A stretch of DNA of 54,038 nucleotides from Methylobacterium sp. (GCF_019750675.1 NZ_JAIEOF010000246.1:1-54038); one strand, 5' to 3'; counted from the first letter of the stretch, positions 8,449 to 18,677 are shown. Notes: generated by a model not told the origin, from the sequence alone. Numbers and translations are program-made.

Positions 8449-8961
8449 TCAGGAGGCGAGCGGACCGGGCGCGCCCTGCTGCGCCTGAGCTTCCATCGCC
8501 TTCTGGCGGTAGAGGCCCACGAAGTCGATCGGGTCGATGTAGAGGGGCGGGAAGCCGCCGTTGCGCACGGCCTCGGCGACGATCTGGCGCGCGAAGGGGA
8601 AGAGCAGGCGAGGGCACTCGATCATCACGGCCGGGTGGAGCTGGTCCTCCGGGATGTTGCGCATGCGGAAGATGCCCGCATAGGTCAGCTCGAAGGCGAA
8701 CAGCACCTCGCCGGCGATCTTGGCGTCGCCCTCGAGGGTCAGCTCGACCTCGAAATCCACCTCGGCGATCTGCTTGGCGTTGACGTTCACCTGGATGTTG
8801 ATCTGCGGACCGCTCTCCTGCGGCTGCAGCGAGCGCGGCGCATTCGGATTCTCGAAGGAGAGATCCTTGGTGTATTGCGCGAGTGCGTTGATGGTGGGGG
8901 TGCCGTCGTCGGGCTGCGCCGTGGCGCCACCGTTGCCGTTCGGTGCGGGATTGTCGGCCAT
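8449..8961 (-). CDS. secB: Protein-export chaperone SecB
   Basis: 170-aa homotetrameric cytosolic chaperone that holds preproteins unfolded and delivers them to SecA. Family features are [19 protein letters not shown] near the N-terminus, the beta-strand region [25 protein letters not shown], and [32 protein letters not shown], the most conserved SecB block. The N-terminus is about 15-20 residues longer than in E. coli and rich in Gly, Asn and Ala. AGAGGAT precedes the start. Divergent from the Tim44-domain gene, an arrangement common in alphaproteobacteria. Confidence 0.97.
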   Translation of the reverse strand: MADNPAPNGNGGATAQPDDGTPTINALAQYTKDLSFENPNAPRSLQPQESGPQINIQVNVNAKQIAEVDFEVELTLEGDAKIAGEVLFAFELTYAGIFRMRNIPEDQLHPAVMIECPRLLFPFARQIVAEAVRNGGFPPLYIDPIDFVGLYRQKAMEAQAQQGAPGPLAS

Positions 8962-9489
8962 GGCGTTGTATCCTCTTCCTGGGTCTGCGGATGGGCGGTG
9001 CCGTACCGGATCGAGGCCTCCGCCGATCTCCGCATCCCGGCGGATCGTGCGTGAGCGCGACCCGCGACGATGCGACCACCCGGCCGGCGCGGGAGCGCGC
9101 TATCACGCCCGTCCGGGCGGAACAAGGCGACGGGCCGGGGCGCAGGCCCCACGGCGCCGGAACGGGCGCGGCCGGTCCGCACCCGGAACGCCCGCCTGGA
9201 ACCGGCGGACCGGCCGCCCCATATCCCTGTGCGCGACCCCGGAGGTTCGAGCCATCCCGAGACCGTGCCCTTCCGCACCGGGCCTGACCCGCGTCGGCCC
9301 GCCGCCCTCCGGACCGCGAAGACGCGGCTCGATCCTTGCGCGGCACTCGGCTAAAGCGCCACATGGTCGAGCTTCTCGGCCGCGTGTCTCGGCCGGAACC
9401 TCCAGCCGCGTGCTCCTGCCGGGGACCGGACCGGGTTTCGGAGCCCCTTGGAACAACGTATTCGTGCGACGGCCACGATCGGATCAGTG
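8962..9489. other. 528-bp divergent intergenic region without a recognisable gene
   Basis: This stretch between secB and the Tim44-domain gene has open frames on both strands. All are arginine/proline/glycine-rich translations typical of non-coding GC-rich DNA. None has a plausible start signal or a family resemblance. It presumably holds the two promoters; I see no clear operator. Confidence 0.6.
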
Positions 9490-10221
9490 ATGCAGGACTC
9501 CTTCGACTTGACCACCCTGATCTTCCTCGCGCTGGCGGTCTTCGTCATCTGGCGGCTGCGCTCGGTGCTGGGCCAGAAGACCGGAACGGAGCGCTCGCCC
9601 TTCAAGCCGGTGGATCGCAGCCGCACCGAGCCGCCGGCCGCGCGCGGGGACGGCGACAACGTGGTGCGCCTGCCCGGAGCCGACCGCGCGCAGGCCCAGG
9701 CCGACCGGGGCCAGGTGGCGCCGAAGGCGGATGCCCGTGACTGGCGCGGGATCGCCGAGCCGGGCTCGGCCATCGCCCAGGGTCTCGAGAACGTCGTCCA
9801 AGTGGAGCCGAACTTCGATCCGCGCGCCTTCGTGGAGGGGGCCAAGAGCGCCTACGAGGCCATCGTGATCGCGTTCGCCAAGGGGGACCGCAAGACCCTG
9901 CGCAGCCTGCTCTCCCGCGAGGTCTGCGAGGGCTTCGAGCGCGAGATCGACGCCCGCGAGGGACGCCGCGAAACGGTGGAGACCACCTTCGTCTCCCTCG
10001 ACAAGGCCGAGATCGTGGCGGTCGACGTGAAGAACCGCGTGGCCCAGATCACCGTGCGCTTCCTCTCCCACCTCATCACCGCCACCCGCAACGCGCAGGG
10101 CCAGGTGACGGATGGCAGCGCCGAGACCGTGGTCGAGGTGCCCGACGTCTGGACCTTCGCCCGGACGCTGGGCACCCGCGACCCGAACTGGCAGCTCGTG
10201 GCGACGGAAGCCGGCGCCTGA
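9490..10221 (+). CDS. Tim44-domain inner-membrane-anchored protein (TimA-like)
   Basis: 243-aa protein. A single N-terminal membrane segment (about residues 6-23, LTTLIFLALAVFVIWRL) is followed by a polar linker and a C-terminal Tim44/MRPL45-like domain from about residue 110. That domain contains FDPRAFVEGAKSAYEAIVIAFAKGD, ITVRFLSHLITATRNAQG and EVPDVWTFARTLGTRDPNWQLVAT. Tim44 in mitochondria anchors the import motor; bacterial homologues (TimA in Caulobacter) are inner-membrane-associated, with poorly known roles. The ATG at 9490 is preferred to an upstream TTG at 9448 because the membrane helix then sits at the N-terminus. First gene of a likely Tim44-mltA-smr operon. Confidence 0.88.
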   Translation: MQDSFDLTTLIFLALAVFVIWRLRSVLGQKTGTERSPFKPVDRSRTEPPAARGDGDNVVRLPGADRAQAQADRGQVAPKADARDWRGIAEPGSAIAQGLENVVQVEPNFDPRAFVEGAKSAYEAIVIAFAKGDRKTLRSLLSREVCEGFEREIDAREGRRETVETTFVSLDKAEIVAVDVKNRVAQITVRFLSHLITATRNAQGQVTDGSAETVVEVPDVWTFARTLGTRDPNWQLVATEAGA

Positions 10222-10237
10222 ATGGACGGCTGACCGC

Positions 10238-11428
10238 GTGACATCCCGGCCTGCGGCCGTCGCGGCCGCCCTCGTCCTGCTCTGCCTCCCCGTCCCCGGC
10301 TCGGCCGCCCCCGCGGCCGAGCCGTTGCGCGTGGGCGACGCGGTGCTGGAGCCGGTGGAGACCGCGCGCCTGGGCGGATTTCCGGGCCCCGACGCAAGCG
10401 AGGCCCTGGCGGCCTTCCGGCGGACCTGCGCGGCGAGCCCGGCAGCCCCCCAGCCCACCGGCGTCGCCGGCTCCGCCGAGGCCCTGGCGGCGGCCTGCGC
10501 CCGGGCGGCGGCGGTGCCCGAGACCGAGGCGGGCCGCTTCTTCACGGAAACCTTCGATGCCTACCGGGTCGTCCGCCCCGCGGCGGCGGGAACGCCCGAG
10601 CGCCGCAGCGGCTTCCTGACCGGCTATTTCGAGCCGGAACTCGACGGCTCCGCGACACCCGGTCCCGGCTATACCGCGGCCGTGCTGGCCCGGCCCGACG
10701 ACCTCGTCGGCCTGGAACCCGGCGAGACGCGTCCGGGCCTCGACCCCGCCCTGCGCGCGGCGCGCCGGGTCGGCGACGCCTTCGAGGCCTATCCGGACCG
10801 GGCCGCCATCGAGAACGGCGCCCTGGGCGCGCGGGCGCGCCCGCTCCTCTACCTGCGCGACGCCGTCGACCTGTTCGTGCTCCAGGTCCAGGGCTCGGGC
10901 CGCGTCCGCCTCACCGACGGGCGCTCCGTGAGGGTGCTCTACGACGGGCGCAACGGGCGCCCCTATACCTCCATCGGCAAGCTCATCGTCGGCGAAGGCC
11001 ACCTGCCGCTGGAGGGCCTCACCCTGGCGCGCTGGACCGGCTGGCTGCGGGCCAATCCGGGCCACGCGCGGCGGCTGATGCGGGCCAACGCCTCCTACAT
11101 CTTCTTCCGCCTCGCCGAGATCGCGGATCCCGCCCTCGGCCCCCCCGGCGCGGCCGGTGTTCCCCTGAGCCCGGGCCGCAACGTCGCCGTCGATGCCACG
11201 CTCTGGCGCTACGGCCTCCCCTTCTGGCTCGAGGGCCGGATCGCGGGCGACGCCGCGCCGGGGCGCCTCGTCGTGGCGGCCGATACGGGCTCGGCCATCG
11301 TCGGCCCAGCCCGGGGCGACCTCTATCTCGGCACCGGCACGGAGGCGGGCATGCGCGCCGGCAACCTGCGCGACGCGGTCGGTTTCGTGGTGCTGCTGCC
11401 GCGCGGCGCCGGACCCGCCGCCCCATGA
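10238..11428 (+). CDS. mltA: Membrane-bound lytic murein transglycosylase A
   Basis: 396-aa precursor from a GTG start 16 nt after the Tim44 stop, with a signal peptide over about residues 1-22 (ALVLLCLPVPGSAAPA). The MltA domain shows GFLTGYFEPELDGS, DLFVLQVQGSGRVRL, NGRPYTSIGK and NASYIFFRL. The C-terminal 3D domain has VVAADTGSAIVGPARGD, in which D349 is the likely catalytic acid. It cleaves the MurNAc-GlcNAc bond of peptidoglycan to form 1,6-anhydroMurNAc. No lipobox cysteine is evident at the cleavage site, so it may be soluble in the periplasm. Its stop overlaps the smr start. Confidence 0.92.
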   Translation: MTSRPAAVAAALVLLCLPVPGSAAPAAEPLRVGDAVLEPVETARLGGFPGPDASEALAAFRRTCAASPAAPQPTGVAGSAEALAAACARAAAVPETEAGRFFTETFDAYRVVRPAAAGTPERRSGFLTGYFEPELDGSATPGPGYTAAVLARPDDLVGLEPGETRPGLDPALRAARRVGDAFEAYPDRAAIENGALGARARPLLYLRDAVDLFVLQVQGSGRVRLTDGRSVRVLYDGRNGRPYTSIGKLIVGEGHLPLEGLTLARWTGWLRANPGHARRLMRANASYIFFRLAEIADPALGPPGAAGVPLSPGRNVAVDATLWRYGLPFWLEGRIAGDAAPGRLVVAADTGSAIVGPARGDLYLGTGTEAGMRAGNLRDAVGFVVLLPRGAGPAAP

Positions 11429-12087
11429 AGACACCCCGGCGCCCGCGCGGCCTCTCGGGGGAGGACGCCTACCTGTGGGGCGAGATCGCCCGCCTGATCA
11501 CGCCCCTGCGCGGCCGCGCGCTGCCGCGCGCGGACGCCGTGCCGACGAAAACCTCGGCGCCGGTTCCGGCGAGCCAGGTCTCCGGCCACAAGCCGTCCGC
11601 GCTCAAGCCCCTCCCCCCGAAACCCCTGCCCCTGAAGCCGGCGCCCCCGAAACCCATGCCGCGTACGCTCGCCAAGCGCGCCGCCCTGAAGCCGACCCCG
11701 CCGCCGGCCCCGGCGGCCCCCGTCGTCGCCCCGGCGCCGCCCCAGGCGCCCGGCCTGGAGCGCCGCGTCCGGCTCGCCCTGCGCCGGGGCGCGCTCCAGG
11801 TCGACGCCAGGATCGACCTGCACGGGATGTATCAGGCGGAAGCGCACGGGGCGCTGATCGGCTTCCTGATGCGGGCGCGGGCCAGCGGACACATCCACGT
11901 TCTCGTGGTCACCGGCAAGGGCGGCCCGGGCTACGACGAAGCCTTCTCGGAGCGGGGCGTGCTGCGCCGGAGCGTGCCGCACTGGCTCCGGTCGCCGGAA
12001 CTCCGGGGCGTGGTGCTCGGCTTCGAGGAGGCGGCGCGCCACCACGGCGGGGCCGGCGCCCTCTATGTGCGCCTACGCCGCCGCTGA
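11425..12087 (+). CDS. Smr-domain protein with Pro/Lys-rich linker
   Basis: 220-aa protein overlapping mltA by 4 bp (ATGA), indicating translational coupling. The C-terminal Smr (MutS2-related) domain starts near residue 130 with RIDLHGMYQAEAHGAL and contains HIHVLVVTGKGG and GVLRRSVPHWLRS. LHGM and TGKG are the family's conserved blocks. Smr domains nick or cleave nucleic acids, acting in ribosome-collision rescue or DNA metabolism; this short stand-alone type is uncharacterised. Residues about 50-105 form a low-complexity linker of repeated K-P-x-P units, probably disordered. It sits beside mltA in many alphaproteobacteria. Confidence 0.88.
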   Translation: MKTPRRPRGLSGEDAYLWGEIARLITPLRGRALPRADAVPTKTSAPVPASQVSGHKPSALKPLPPKPLPLKPAPPKPMPRTLAKRAALKPTPPPAPAAPVVAPAPPQAPGLERRVRLALRRGALQVDARIDLHGMYQAEAHGALIGFLMRARASGHIHVLVVTGKGGPGYDEAFSERGVLRRSVPHWLRSPELRGVVLGFEEAARHHGGAGALYVRLRRR

Positions 12088-12184
12088 TCCGGCTTGACGC
12101 GCGGACGGACCTTGCGAAGACCGGGCAAACCCGCTACGGGTGAAGCCTCTCCTCGTTACGCCGTGCTGCATCCGCGAGCCCTGA

Positions 12185-12256
12185 GGCTCCGCAAAGACGA
12201 TGCGCGGAGCCGTTCTTCGCACGAACGCTTCGACTGACAGGCGCCGAAAAGGCGCC
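12185..12256 (+). promoter_or_regulatory. Two hairpins between smr and rho (terminator and/or rho leader)
   Basis: GGCTCCGC (12185-12192) pairs with GCGGAGCC (12204-12211) around an 11-nt loop and is followed by GTTCTTC. GGCGCC (12240-12245) pairs with GGCGCC (12251-12256) around GAAAA. They lie 98 and 78 bp or more before the rho ATG. The first could end the smr transcript; both could belong to the rho leader, since rho is often autoregulated through its leader. Confidence 0.45.
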
Positions 12257-12333
12257 CGGCGATCAAACTCCCCGATACCATCGATTTGAATCTGCCCCGA
12301 TTCCCTACCCTTCCCGCCGGTTCCGAATCTGCC

Positions 12334-13674
12334 ATGACGTCACCGTACGAAGCCCTCCCCGTGGACCATTCGGCCGACGTCGGAATCGTCGCCGCAGACC
12401 TTGACGCCGTGCGCGAGGTCAAGCTCCAGGACCTCAAGTCCAAGACGCCGACCGATCTGATCGCCTTCGCCGAAGAGGTCGAGGTCGAGAACGCCTCGAC
12501 CATGCGCAAGCAGGAGCTGATGTTCGCCATCCTGAAGCAGCTCGCTGCCAAGGAGGTCGAGATCATCGGTGCCGGCACCGTCGAGGTGCTGCAGGACGGC
12601 TTCGGCTTCCTGCGCTCCTCCGACTCGAACTACCTGCCGGGCCCCGACGACATCTACATCTCGCCGACCCAGATCCGGCGCTTCGGCCTGCGCACGGGCG
12701 ACACCGTCGAGGGCCCGATCCGCGGCCCCAAGGACGGCGAGCGCTACTTCGCGCTGCTGAAGGTCAACACGATCAACTTCGAGAACCCGGAGAAGATCAA
12801 GCACAAGGTCCATTTCGACAACCTGACGCCGCTGTTCCCGACGCAGCGCTTCAAGCTCGAACTGGACAATCCGCCGAAGAAGGATTTTTCGCCGCGGATC
12901 ATCGACATCGTCGCCCCGATCGGCAAGGGCCAGCGCGCCCTGATCGTGGCGCCGCCGCGCACCGGCAAGACCGTGCTGATGCAGAACATCGCGCAGTCGA
13001 TCACCATCAATCACCCGGAATGCTACCTCATCGTCCTGCTCATCGACGAGCGGCCCGAGGAAGTGACCGACATGATCCGCTCGGTGAAGGGCGAGGTCAT
13101 CGCCTCGACCTTCGACGAGCCGGCCACTCGCCACGTGCAGGTCGCCGAGATGGTGATCGAGAAGGCCAAGCGCCTCGTGGAGCATGGCCGGGACGTGGTC
13201 ATCCTGCTCGATTCGATCACCCGCCTCGGCCGCGCCTACAACACGGTCGTCCCCTCCTCCGGCAAGGTGCTGACGGGCGGCGTCGACGCCAACGCCCTGC
13301 AGCGCCCAAAGCGCTTCTTCGGCGCGGCCCGCAACATCGAAGAAGGCGGCTCGCTCTCCATCATCGCGACCGCGCTCATCGACACCGGCTCGCGCATGGA
13401 CGAGGTGATCTTCGAAGAGTTCAAGGGCACCGGCAACTCCGAGATCATTCTCGACCGCAAGGTTTCCGACAAGCGCATCTTCCCGGCCATCGACATCACC
13501 CGCTCGGGCACCCGCAAGGAAGAGCTCCTGGTGCCGCCGGACGCGCTCAAGAAGACCTACGTCCTGCGCCGCATCCTCAACCCGATGGGCGTCACCGACG
13601 CGATCGAGTTCCTCATGGACAAGCTGCGCCAGACGAAGAGCAACAACGACTTCTTCGACTCCATGAACACCTGA
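12334..13674 (+). CDS. rho: Transcription termination factor Rho
   Basis: 446-aa hexameric RNA-dependent ATPase/helicase that ends transcription at unstructured C-rich RNA. The N-terminal Rho domain ([19 protein letters not shown]) is followed by the primary RNA-binding fold ([21 protein letters not shown]). The ATPase core has Walker A APPRTGKT at 206-213, [13 protein letters not shown], Walker [14 protein letters not shown] and the Q-loop region [15 protein letters not shown]. The ATG at 12334 is chosen over an in-frame TTG at 12286 on family length. It starts the origin-proximal core block and is separated from mnmE by 146 bp containing CGTTA-N6-TAACG (13762-13777). Confidence 0.98.
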   Translation: MTSPYEALPVDHSADVGIVAADLDAVREVKLQDLKSKTPTDLIAFAEEVEVENASTMRKQELMFAILKQLAAKEVEIIGAGTVEVLQDGFGFLRSSDSNYLPGPDDIYISPTQIRRFGLRTGDTVEGPIRGPKDGERYFALLKVNTINFENPEKIKHKVHFDNLTPLFPTQRFKLELDNPPKKDFSPRIIDIVAPIGKGQRALIVAPPRTGKTVLMQNIAQSITINHPECYLIVLLIDERPEEVTDMIRSVKGEVIASTFDEPATRHVQVAEMVIEKAKRLVEHGRDVVILLDSITRLGRAYNTVVPSSGKVLTGGVDANALQRPKRFFGAARNIEEGGSLSIIATALIDTGSRMDEVIFEEFKGTGNSEIILDRKVSDKRIFPAIDITRSGTRKEELLVPPDALKKTYVLRRILNPMGVTDAIEFLMDKLRQTKSNNDFFDSMNT

Positions 13675-13820
13675 GAGCCCTCCGGTCGGACGCGGGTGCG
13701 CGGCACGTCGCGTTCGGCCAACTCCTTGCTTGCACTCGACGATTTCCCGCTGAAACAAATCCGTTAGCTGGTTAACGATCGCTTGACGCGACAGGCGTCG
13801 GCGTCCAGGGCGTCGTCCTC

Positions 13821-15137
13821 ATGCCCGAACAGACCACCCTCTTCGCGCCCGCCACCGGCCCGGGCCGCTCGGCCGTCGGCGTCATTCGGATCAGCGGGCC
13901 GGCCTCGGCGGACGTGATCCGCATGCTCGCCGGCCCTCTCCCCGCCCCCCGGCGCCTCTCCCTTCGCACTCTGCGCGCCTCCGATGGCACGCCGCTCGAC
14001 GAGGCCCTCGTCGCCTGGATGCCTGGGCCTGCCAGTTTCACCGGCGAGGACATGGTTGAACTCCACCTCCACGGCGGCATCGCGGTCCGCGGCGTAGTCC
14101 TGCGGGCGCTGGCCGAGATTCCCAGCTGCCTGCCGGCCGGACCCGGAGCCTTCACGCGCCGCGCCTTCCTCAACGGCCGCCTGGATCTCACCGAGGCCGA
14201 GGGTATCGCCGACCTCATCGACGCCGAGACCGAAGCGCAGCGGCGTCAAGCGTTGCGCCAGCTCGATGGCGCCCTCGGCCGGATCGTGGCCGACTGGCGC
14301 CGCCGCCTCGTCGACCTGCTCGCGGGCGTGGAAGCGGCCCTCGACTTCTCGGACGAGGGCGACGTCGACGACGCGGCCCTGGATGCCGCCCTGGCGGACA
14401 AGGCGTGGGCGATCCGCGACGAGGTGGCGGCGGTGCTGGCCGATTCGCGCCGCGGTGAGCGCCTGCGGGACGGCTTTACCGTCGTCCTCGCCGGGCCGCC
14501 CAATGCCGGCAAGTCGACGCTCCTGAATGCCCTCAGCCGGCGCGACGCGGCGATCGTCTCATCCACGCCCGGCACCACCCGGGACCTCATCGAGATCCGC
14601 TGCGACCTCGGCGGCCTGCCGGTGATCCTCGTCGACACTGCAGGCCTGCGCGAGGCGGGCGACGCGATCGAGGCGGAGGGCATCCGTCGCACGCGGGCCC
14701 GGATGCAGCAGGCCGACCTGGTCGTGATGCTCGAGGGCCCGGACGCGGAAACGGTGATGCCCGGATCGATGCCCGCCGTGCCCGTGCTCCAGGTTCGCAC
14801 CAAACGCGACCTCGATCCTGTCTCCGCGCTGCCGGACACCACGATCGGCATCTCGGCGCTCACCGGATCCGGACTGGATCGGTTGATGACGGCGATCGAG
14901 GACGAGGCGGCTCGGGCTGTCGGACACGGCGATGCCCTGATCACCCGTGAGCGCCACCGCCTCGGCCTGTCCCGCTGCCGCGAGCACCTCGACCGGCTAC
15001 TGGCGGGCACCGCCCTACCCGAACTCGCGGCCGAAGACTTGCGTCTCGCCGTTCGCGCCCTCGGGGAGGTGGCCGGACATGTCGGCGTGGAAGAGATGCT
15101 GGACCGCCTGTTCGCCGGATTTTGCATCGGCAAGTAG
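13821..15137 (+). CDS. mnmE: tRNA U34 modification GTPase MnmE
   Basis: 438-aa protein that with MnmG installs the carboxymethylaminomethyl group on U34 of tRNAs reading NNA/NNG codons. The N-terminal formyl-THF-binding domain runs from residue 1 to about 120 (GRSAVGVIRISGP, ELHLHGG). A helical region and the inserted GTPase domain follow, with G1 GPPNAGKST near 225-233, G2 STPGTTRD and G3 VDTAGLRE. The C-terminus is CIGK, the catalytic cysteine motif. The G4 motif, normally NKxD, reads TKRD here. Slightly shorter than the E. coli protein (about 454 aa). The gene order with mnmG and rsmG is classic. Confidence 0.97.
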   Translation: MPEQTTLFAPATGPGRSAVGVIRISGPASADVIRMLAGPLPAPRRLSLRTLRASDGTPLDEALVAWMPGPASFTGEDMVELHLHGGIAVRGVVLRALAEIPSCLPAGPGAFTRRAFLNGRLDLTEAEGIADLIDAETEAQRRQALRQLDGALGRIVADWRRRLVDLLAGVEAALDFSDEGDVDDAALDAALADKAWAIRDEVAAVLADSRRGERLRDGFTVVLAGPPNAGKSTLLNALSRRDAAIVSSTPGTTRDLIEIRCDLGGLPVILVDTAGLREAGDAIEAEGIRRTRARMQQADLVVMLEGPDAETVMPGSMPAVPVLQVRTKRDLDPVSALPDTTIGISALTGSGLDRLMTAIEDEAARAVGHGDALITRERHRLGLSRCREHLDRLLAGTALPELAAEDLRLAVRALGEVAGHVGVEEMLDRLFAGFCIGK

Positions 15138-15181
15138 CCGATCGCGACGCCCGCCCTGTGACCGTGGAGGCACGGGTGTCC

Positions 15182-15197
15182 GGTTTCACGTGAAAAC
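15182..15197. other. parS: parS-like ParB site, degenerate (mnmE-mnmG intergenic)
   Basis: GGTTTCACGTGAAAAC matches the parS consensus TGTTTCACGTGAAACA at 13 of 16 positions and keeps the full TTCACGTGAA core. It lies 2 kb from a perfect parS and 2.6 kb from parA, in a 117-bp intergenic gap. Read on the other strand it shares GTTTTCACGTGAAAC with the site at 22053. Confidence 0.6.
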
Positions 15198-15254
15198 AGA
15201 CTTCCGGGTCACCGATCCGTTGACCATTCCGACCGCAACCGCTTAATCGAACCC

Positions 15255-17135
15255 ATGCACCAAACCCCTAATTCCTACGACGTCATCGTCGTCGGCGGAG
15301 GCCATGCCGGCGTCGAGGCCGCTGCTGCCGCCGCCCGGATCGGCGCGCGGACAGCCCTGGTCACCCATCGAGCCGCCACCATCGGCGCGATGTCCTGCAA
15401 CCCGGCGATCGGCGGTCTCGGCAAGGGCCATCTCGTGCGCGAGGTCGATGCCCTCGACGGCTTGATGGGGCGCGTCGCCGATGCGGCCGGCATCCAGTTC
15501 CGGCTTCTTAACCGGCGTAAGGGCCCGGCGGTGCGCGGTCCTCGCACCCAGGCCGACCGCAAGCTCTATGCGGCCGCCATGCAGGCAGCGATCGCCGAGA
15601 CCGCGAACCTGCGCGTGATCGAGGGAGAGGTCGCTGACATCGCCCTCGCGCAGGGTCGGGTCTCCGCCGTGATCCTGGCCGAGGGGCGCACCCTCCCCTG
15701 CGGCGCCGTCGTGCTGACCACCGGCACCTTCCTGCGCGGCCTGATCCATATCGGCGAGACCCAGATCCCGGCCGGCCGCGTCGGCGAAGCCCCGTCCGTC
15801 GGCTTGGCGCAGACCCTCGACCGCGCCGGCTTCGCTCTCGGCCGCCTCAAGACCGGCACGCCCGCCCGCCTCGACGGTCGCACCATCGACTGGTCCGGCC
15901 TGGAGATGCAGTCGGCGGACGCGGATCCCGTCCCGTTCTCGACCCTGACGGAGCGGATCACCACCCCGCAGATCCAGTGCGGTATCACCCGCACCACGCA
16001 GGCGGTGCACGATCTCATCCGTGCCAACCTCCATCGCTCGCCGATGTACTCGGGCGGCATCGCCAGCCGGGGCCCGCGCTACTGCCCGTCGATCGAGGAC
16101 AAGGTCGTCCGCTTCGGTGATCGGGAGGGACACCAGATCTTCCTCGAGCCGGAGGGCCTCGACGACCCGACGGTCTACCCGAACGGCATCTCGACCGCGC
16201 TGCCCGAGAGCGTCCAGCGCGACGTCATCGCGCTGATCCCCGGCCTGGAGCGGGCGACCATCCTGCGCCCGGGCTATGCCATCGAGTACGACTACGTCGA
16301 TCCCCGCGAACTCGACGCCTCCCTCCAGGCCAAGCGCCTGCCGGGCCTGTTCCTGGCCGGGCAGATCAACGGCACCACGGGCTACGAGGAGGCGGCAGGC
16401 CAAGGCCTCGTGGCTGGCATCAACGCCGCTCGCCTCGCCGACGGCTCCGCGCTGACCACCTTCGACCGGGCCGAATCCTATCTCGGCGTGATGATCGACG
16501 ACCTCGTCACCCATGGGGTGAGCGAGCCCTACCGCATGTTCACCTCGCGCTCGGAGTACCGACTTTCGCTCCGCATCGACAATGCCGACGAGCGCCTGAC
16601 GCCGAAGGGCGCCGCCCTCGGCTGCGTCGGCACACCACGGGCGGCGCATTTCGCCGCCGCGCAGACGGCCCTCGGCGCCGCACGCGCGCAACTTGACACC
16701 TTGAGCCTGACCCCCAACCAGGCCCGCGCCGTCGGCATCGAACTCAATCAGGACGGCATCCGCCGCAGCGCATTTCAGCTGCTGTCCTATCCGGAAATCG
16801 ATTGGGCGCGGCTGAGTGCGGTCTGGCCGGAGCTCGCCGCCGTCCCACCCCGCGTGGCCGAGCGGCTCTGCACCGACGCAACCTATGCGGTCTATCTCGA
16901 CCGCCAGCAGGCGGACATCGCCGCTTTCCGCCGGGACGAGGCGGTGGCCCTGCCGATCCGCCTGGATTACGCAGGCATTCCGGGGCTATCGAACGAGATG
17001 CGCCTGAAGCTCGAGGCCGTGCGCCCCGGGACCCTGGGTCAGGCCGCGCGGATCGAGGGCGTGACCCCGGCTGCCCTCACCCTGCTCGCTGCCCACGCCC
17101 GCCGGGCCGATCGCGGGGCCGCCCATGGCCTCTGA
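15255..17135 (+). CDS. mnmG: tRNA uridine 5-carboxymethylaminomethyl modification enzyme MnmG
   Basis: 626-aa FAD protein, the usual length, partner of MnmE. The N-terminal dinucleotide-binding motif is [12 protein letters not shown]. It is followed by [24 protein letters not shown] and [14 protein letters not shown], both strongly conserved in GidA/MnmG, and [15 protein letters not shown]. The C-terminal helical tRNA/MnmE-binding region is complete ([18 protein letters not shown]). It uses methylene-THF and glycine or ammonium to modify wobble uridines. The last 11 bp overlap the rsmG start, so the two are translationally coupled. Confidence 0.98.
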   Translation: MHQTPNSYDVIVVGGGHAGVEAAAAAARIGARTALVTHRAATIGAMSCNPAIGGLGKGHLVREVDALDGLMGRVADAAGIQFRLLNRRKGPAVRGPRTQADRKLYAAAMQAAIAETANLRVIEGEVADIALAQGRVSAVILAEGRTLPCGAVVLTTGTFLRGLIHIGETQIPAGRVGEAPSVGLAQTLDRAGFALGRLKTGTPARLDGRTIDWSGLEMQSADADPVPFSTLTERITTPQIQCGITRTTQAVHDLIRANLHRSPMYSGGIASRGPRYCPSIEDKVVRFGDREGHQIFLEPEGLDDPTVYPNGISTALPESVQRDVIALIPGLERATILRPGYAIEYDYVDPRELDASLQAKRLPGLFLAGQINGTTGYEEAAGQGLVAGINAARLADGSALTTFDRAESYLGVMIDDLVTHGVSEPYRMFTSRSEYRLSLRIDNADERLTPKGAALGCVGTPRAAHFAAAQTALGAARAQLDTLSLTPNQARAVGIELNQDGIRRSAFQLLSYPEIDWARLSAVWPELAAVPPRVAERLCTDATYAVYLDRQQADIAAFRRDEAVALPIRLDYAGIPGLSNEMRLKLEAVRPGTLGQAARIEGVTPAALTLLAAHARRADRGAAHGL

Positions 17136-17759
17136 TCGCGACCGCGATCGGGTCTTGGCCGCAGCGGGTGTTTCACGTGAAACAGCCCGGCGCCTCGATC
17201 TGTATGTCGAGCAGCTCCGCCGCTGGCAGAACGTGAAGAACCTCGTCGGGCCCGCCACCCTGTCGGATGTCTGGACCCGCCACATCGCCGATGCGCTGCA
17301 GCTTCGTGAGATCGCGCCGGAGCCGGAGACCTGGCTCGACCTCGGCGCCGGCGCCGGCCTGCCCGGGCTCGTCCTGGCCATCGCCGGCCACGAGCGTCCT
17401 GGGTTCCAAGTCGATCTGGTCGAGAGCAACGCGCGCAAATGCGCCTTCCTCACCGAAACCGCCCGCCTCACCGGCGCGCCGGCCAGGGTGCACAATGCCC
17501 GCATCGAGCAGGTCATCGGCGGCCATCAAGGCGTCGCGGTGGTCTGCGCGCGGGCCCTCGCCCCCCTCACCCAGCTGCTCGCCTGGGCGGAGCCCTTGTT
17601 GACAACCGGCACGGTCGGCCTGTTTCCGAAAGGGCGTGACGTCCAATCGGAATTGACCGAGGCCGCGCAACGGTGGAGATTCGTTTACGATCTCGTGCCG
17701 AGCCGAACCGAGTCGGAAGCGCGGATCGTCCGCGTCACGGCCCTATCTCGCGTGGATTC

Positions 17760-17763
<4 letters not shown>
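17125..17763 (+). CDS. rsmG: 16S rRNA m7G527 methyltransferase RsmG
   Basis: 212-aa SAM-dependent methyltransferase that makes 7-methylguanosine at 16S position 527; its loss is known to give low-level streptomycin resistance. Motif I is [13 protein letters not shown] at about residues 71-83, with [14 protein letters not shown] after it and the family's VCARALAPL. The N-terminal VSRET tract is encoded by a perfect parS sequence, so DNA-level selection for ParB binding constrains these codons. The gene overlaps mnmG by 11 bp and shares ATGA with the parA start. Confidence 0.96.
17169..17184. other. parS: parS centromere site, perfect consensus, inside rsmG
   Basis: TGTTTCACGTGAAACA is an exact match to the conserved chromosomal ParB site. 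It lies about 600 bp upstream of parA and 1.5 kb from parB, within codons 15-20 of rsmG (Val-Ser-Arg-Glu-Thr). ParB should load here and slide or spread to form the segregation complex. Position near parAB indicates closeness to the replication origin. Confidence 0.93.
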
Positions 17764-18608
<845 letters not shown>

Positions 18609-18611
18609 CGA

Positions 18612-18634
18612 GGCGGGGGCGCCCTGCCCCCGCC
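18612..18634 (+). terminator. Hairpin in the parA-parB gap
   Basis: A 9-bp GC stem (18612-18620 with 18626-18634) around GCCCT begins 3 nt after the parA stop. It has no T tract. It could be a leaky terminator or an RNA-stability element that sets the ParA:ParB ratio; the function is inferred from position only. Confidence 0.5.
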
Positions 18635-18677
18635 CTAGGAAGCGGTTCAGTCAGGTTCGGAGTTGAAGCAGGTGGCG

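Noticed and set aside
13762..13777. CGTTA-N6-TAACG as a CtrA-type site before mnmE
   Set aside because: The inverted repeat is real, but it does not fit the CtrA TTAA-N7-TTAA consensus, and chance is likely for a 5-bp arm.
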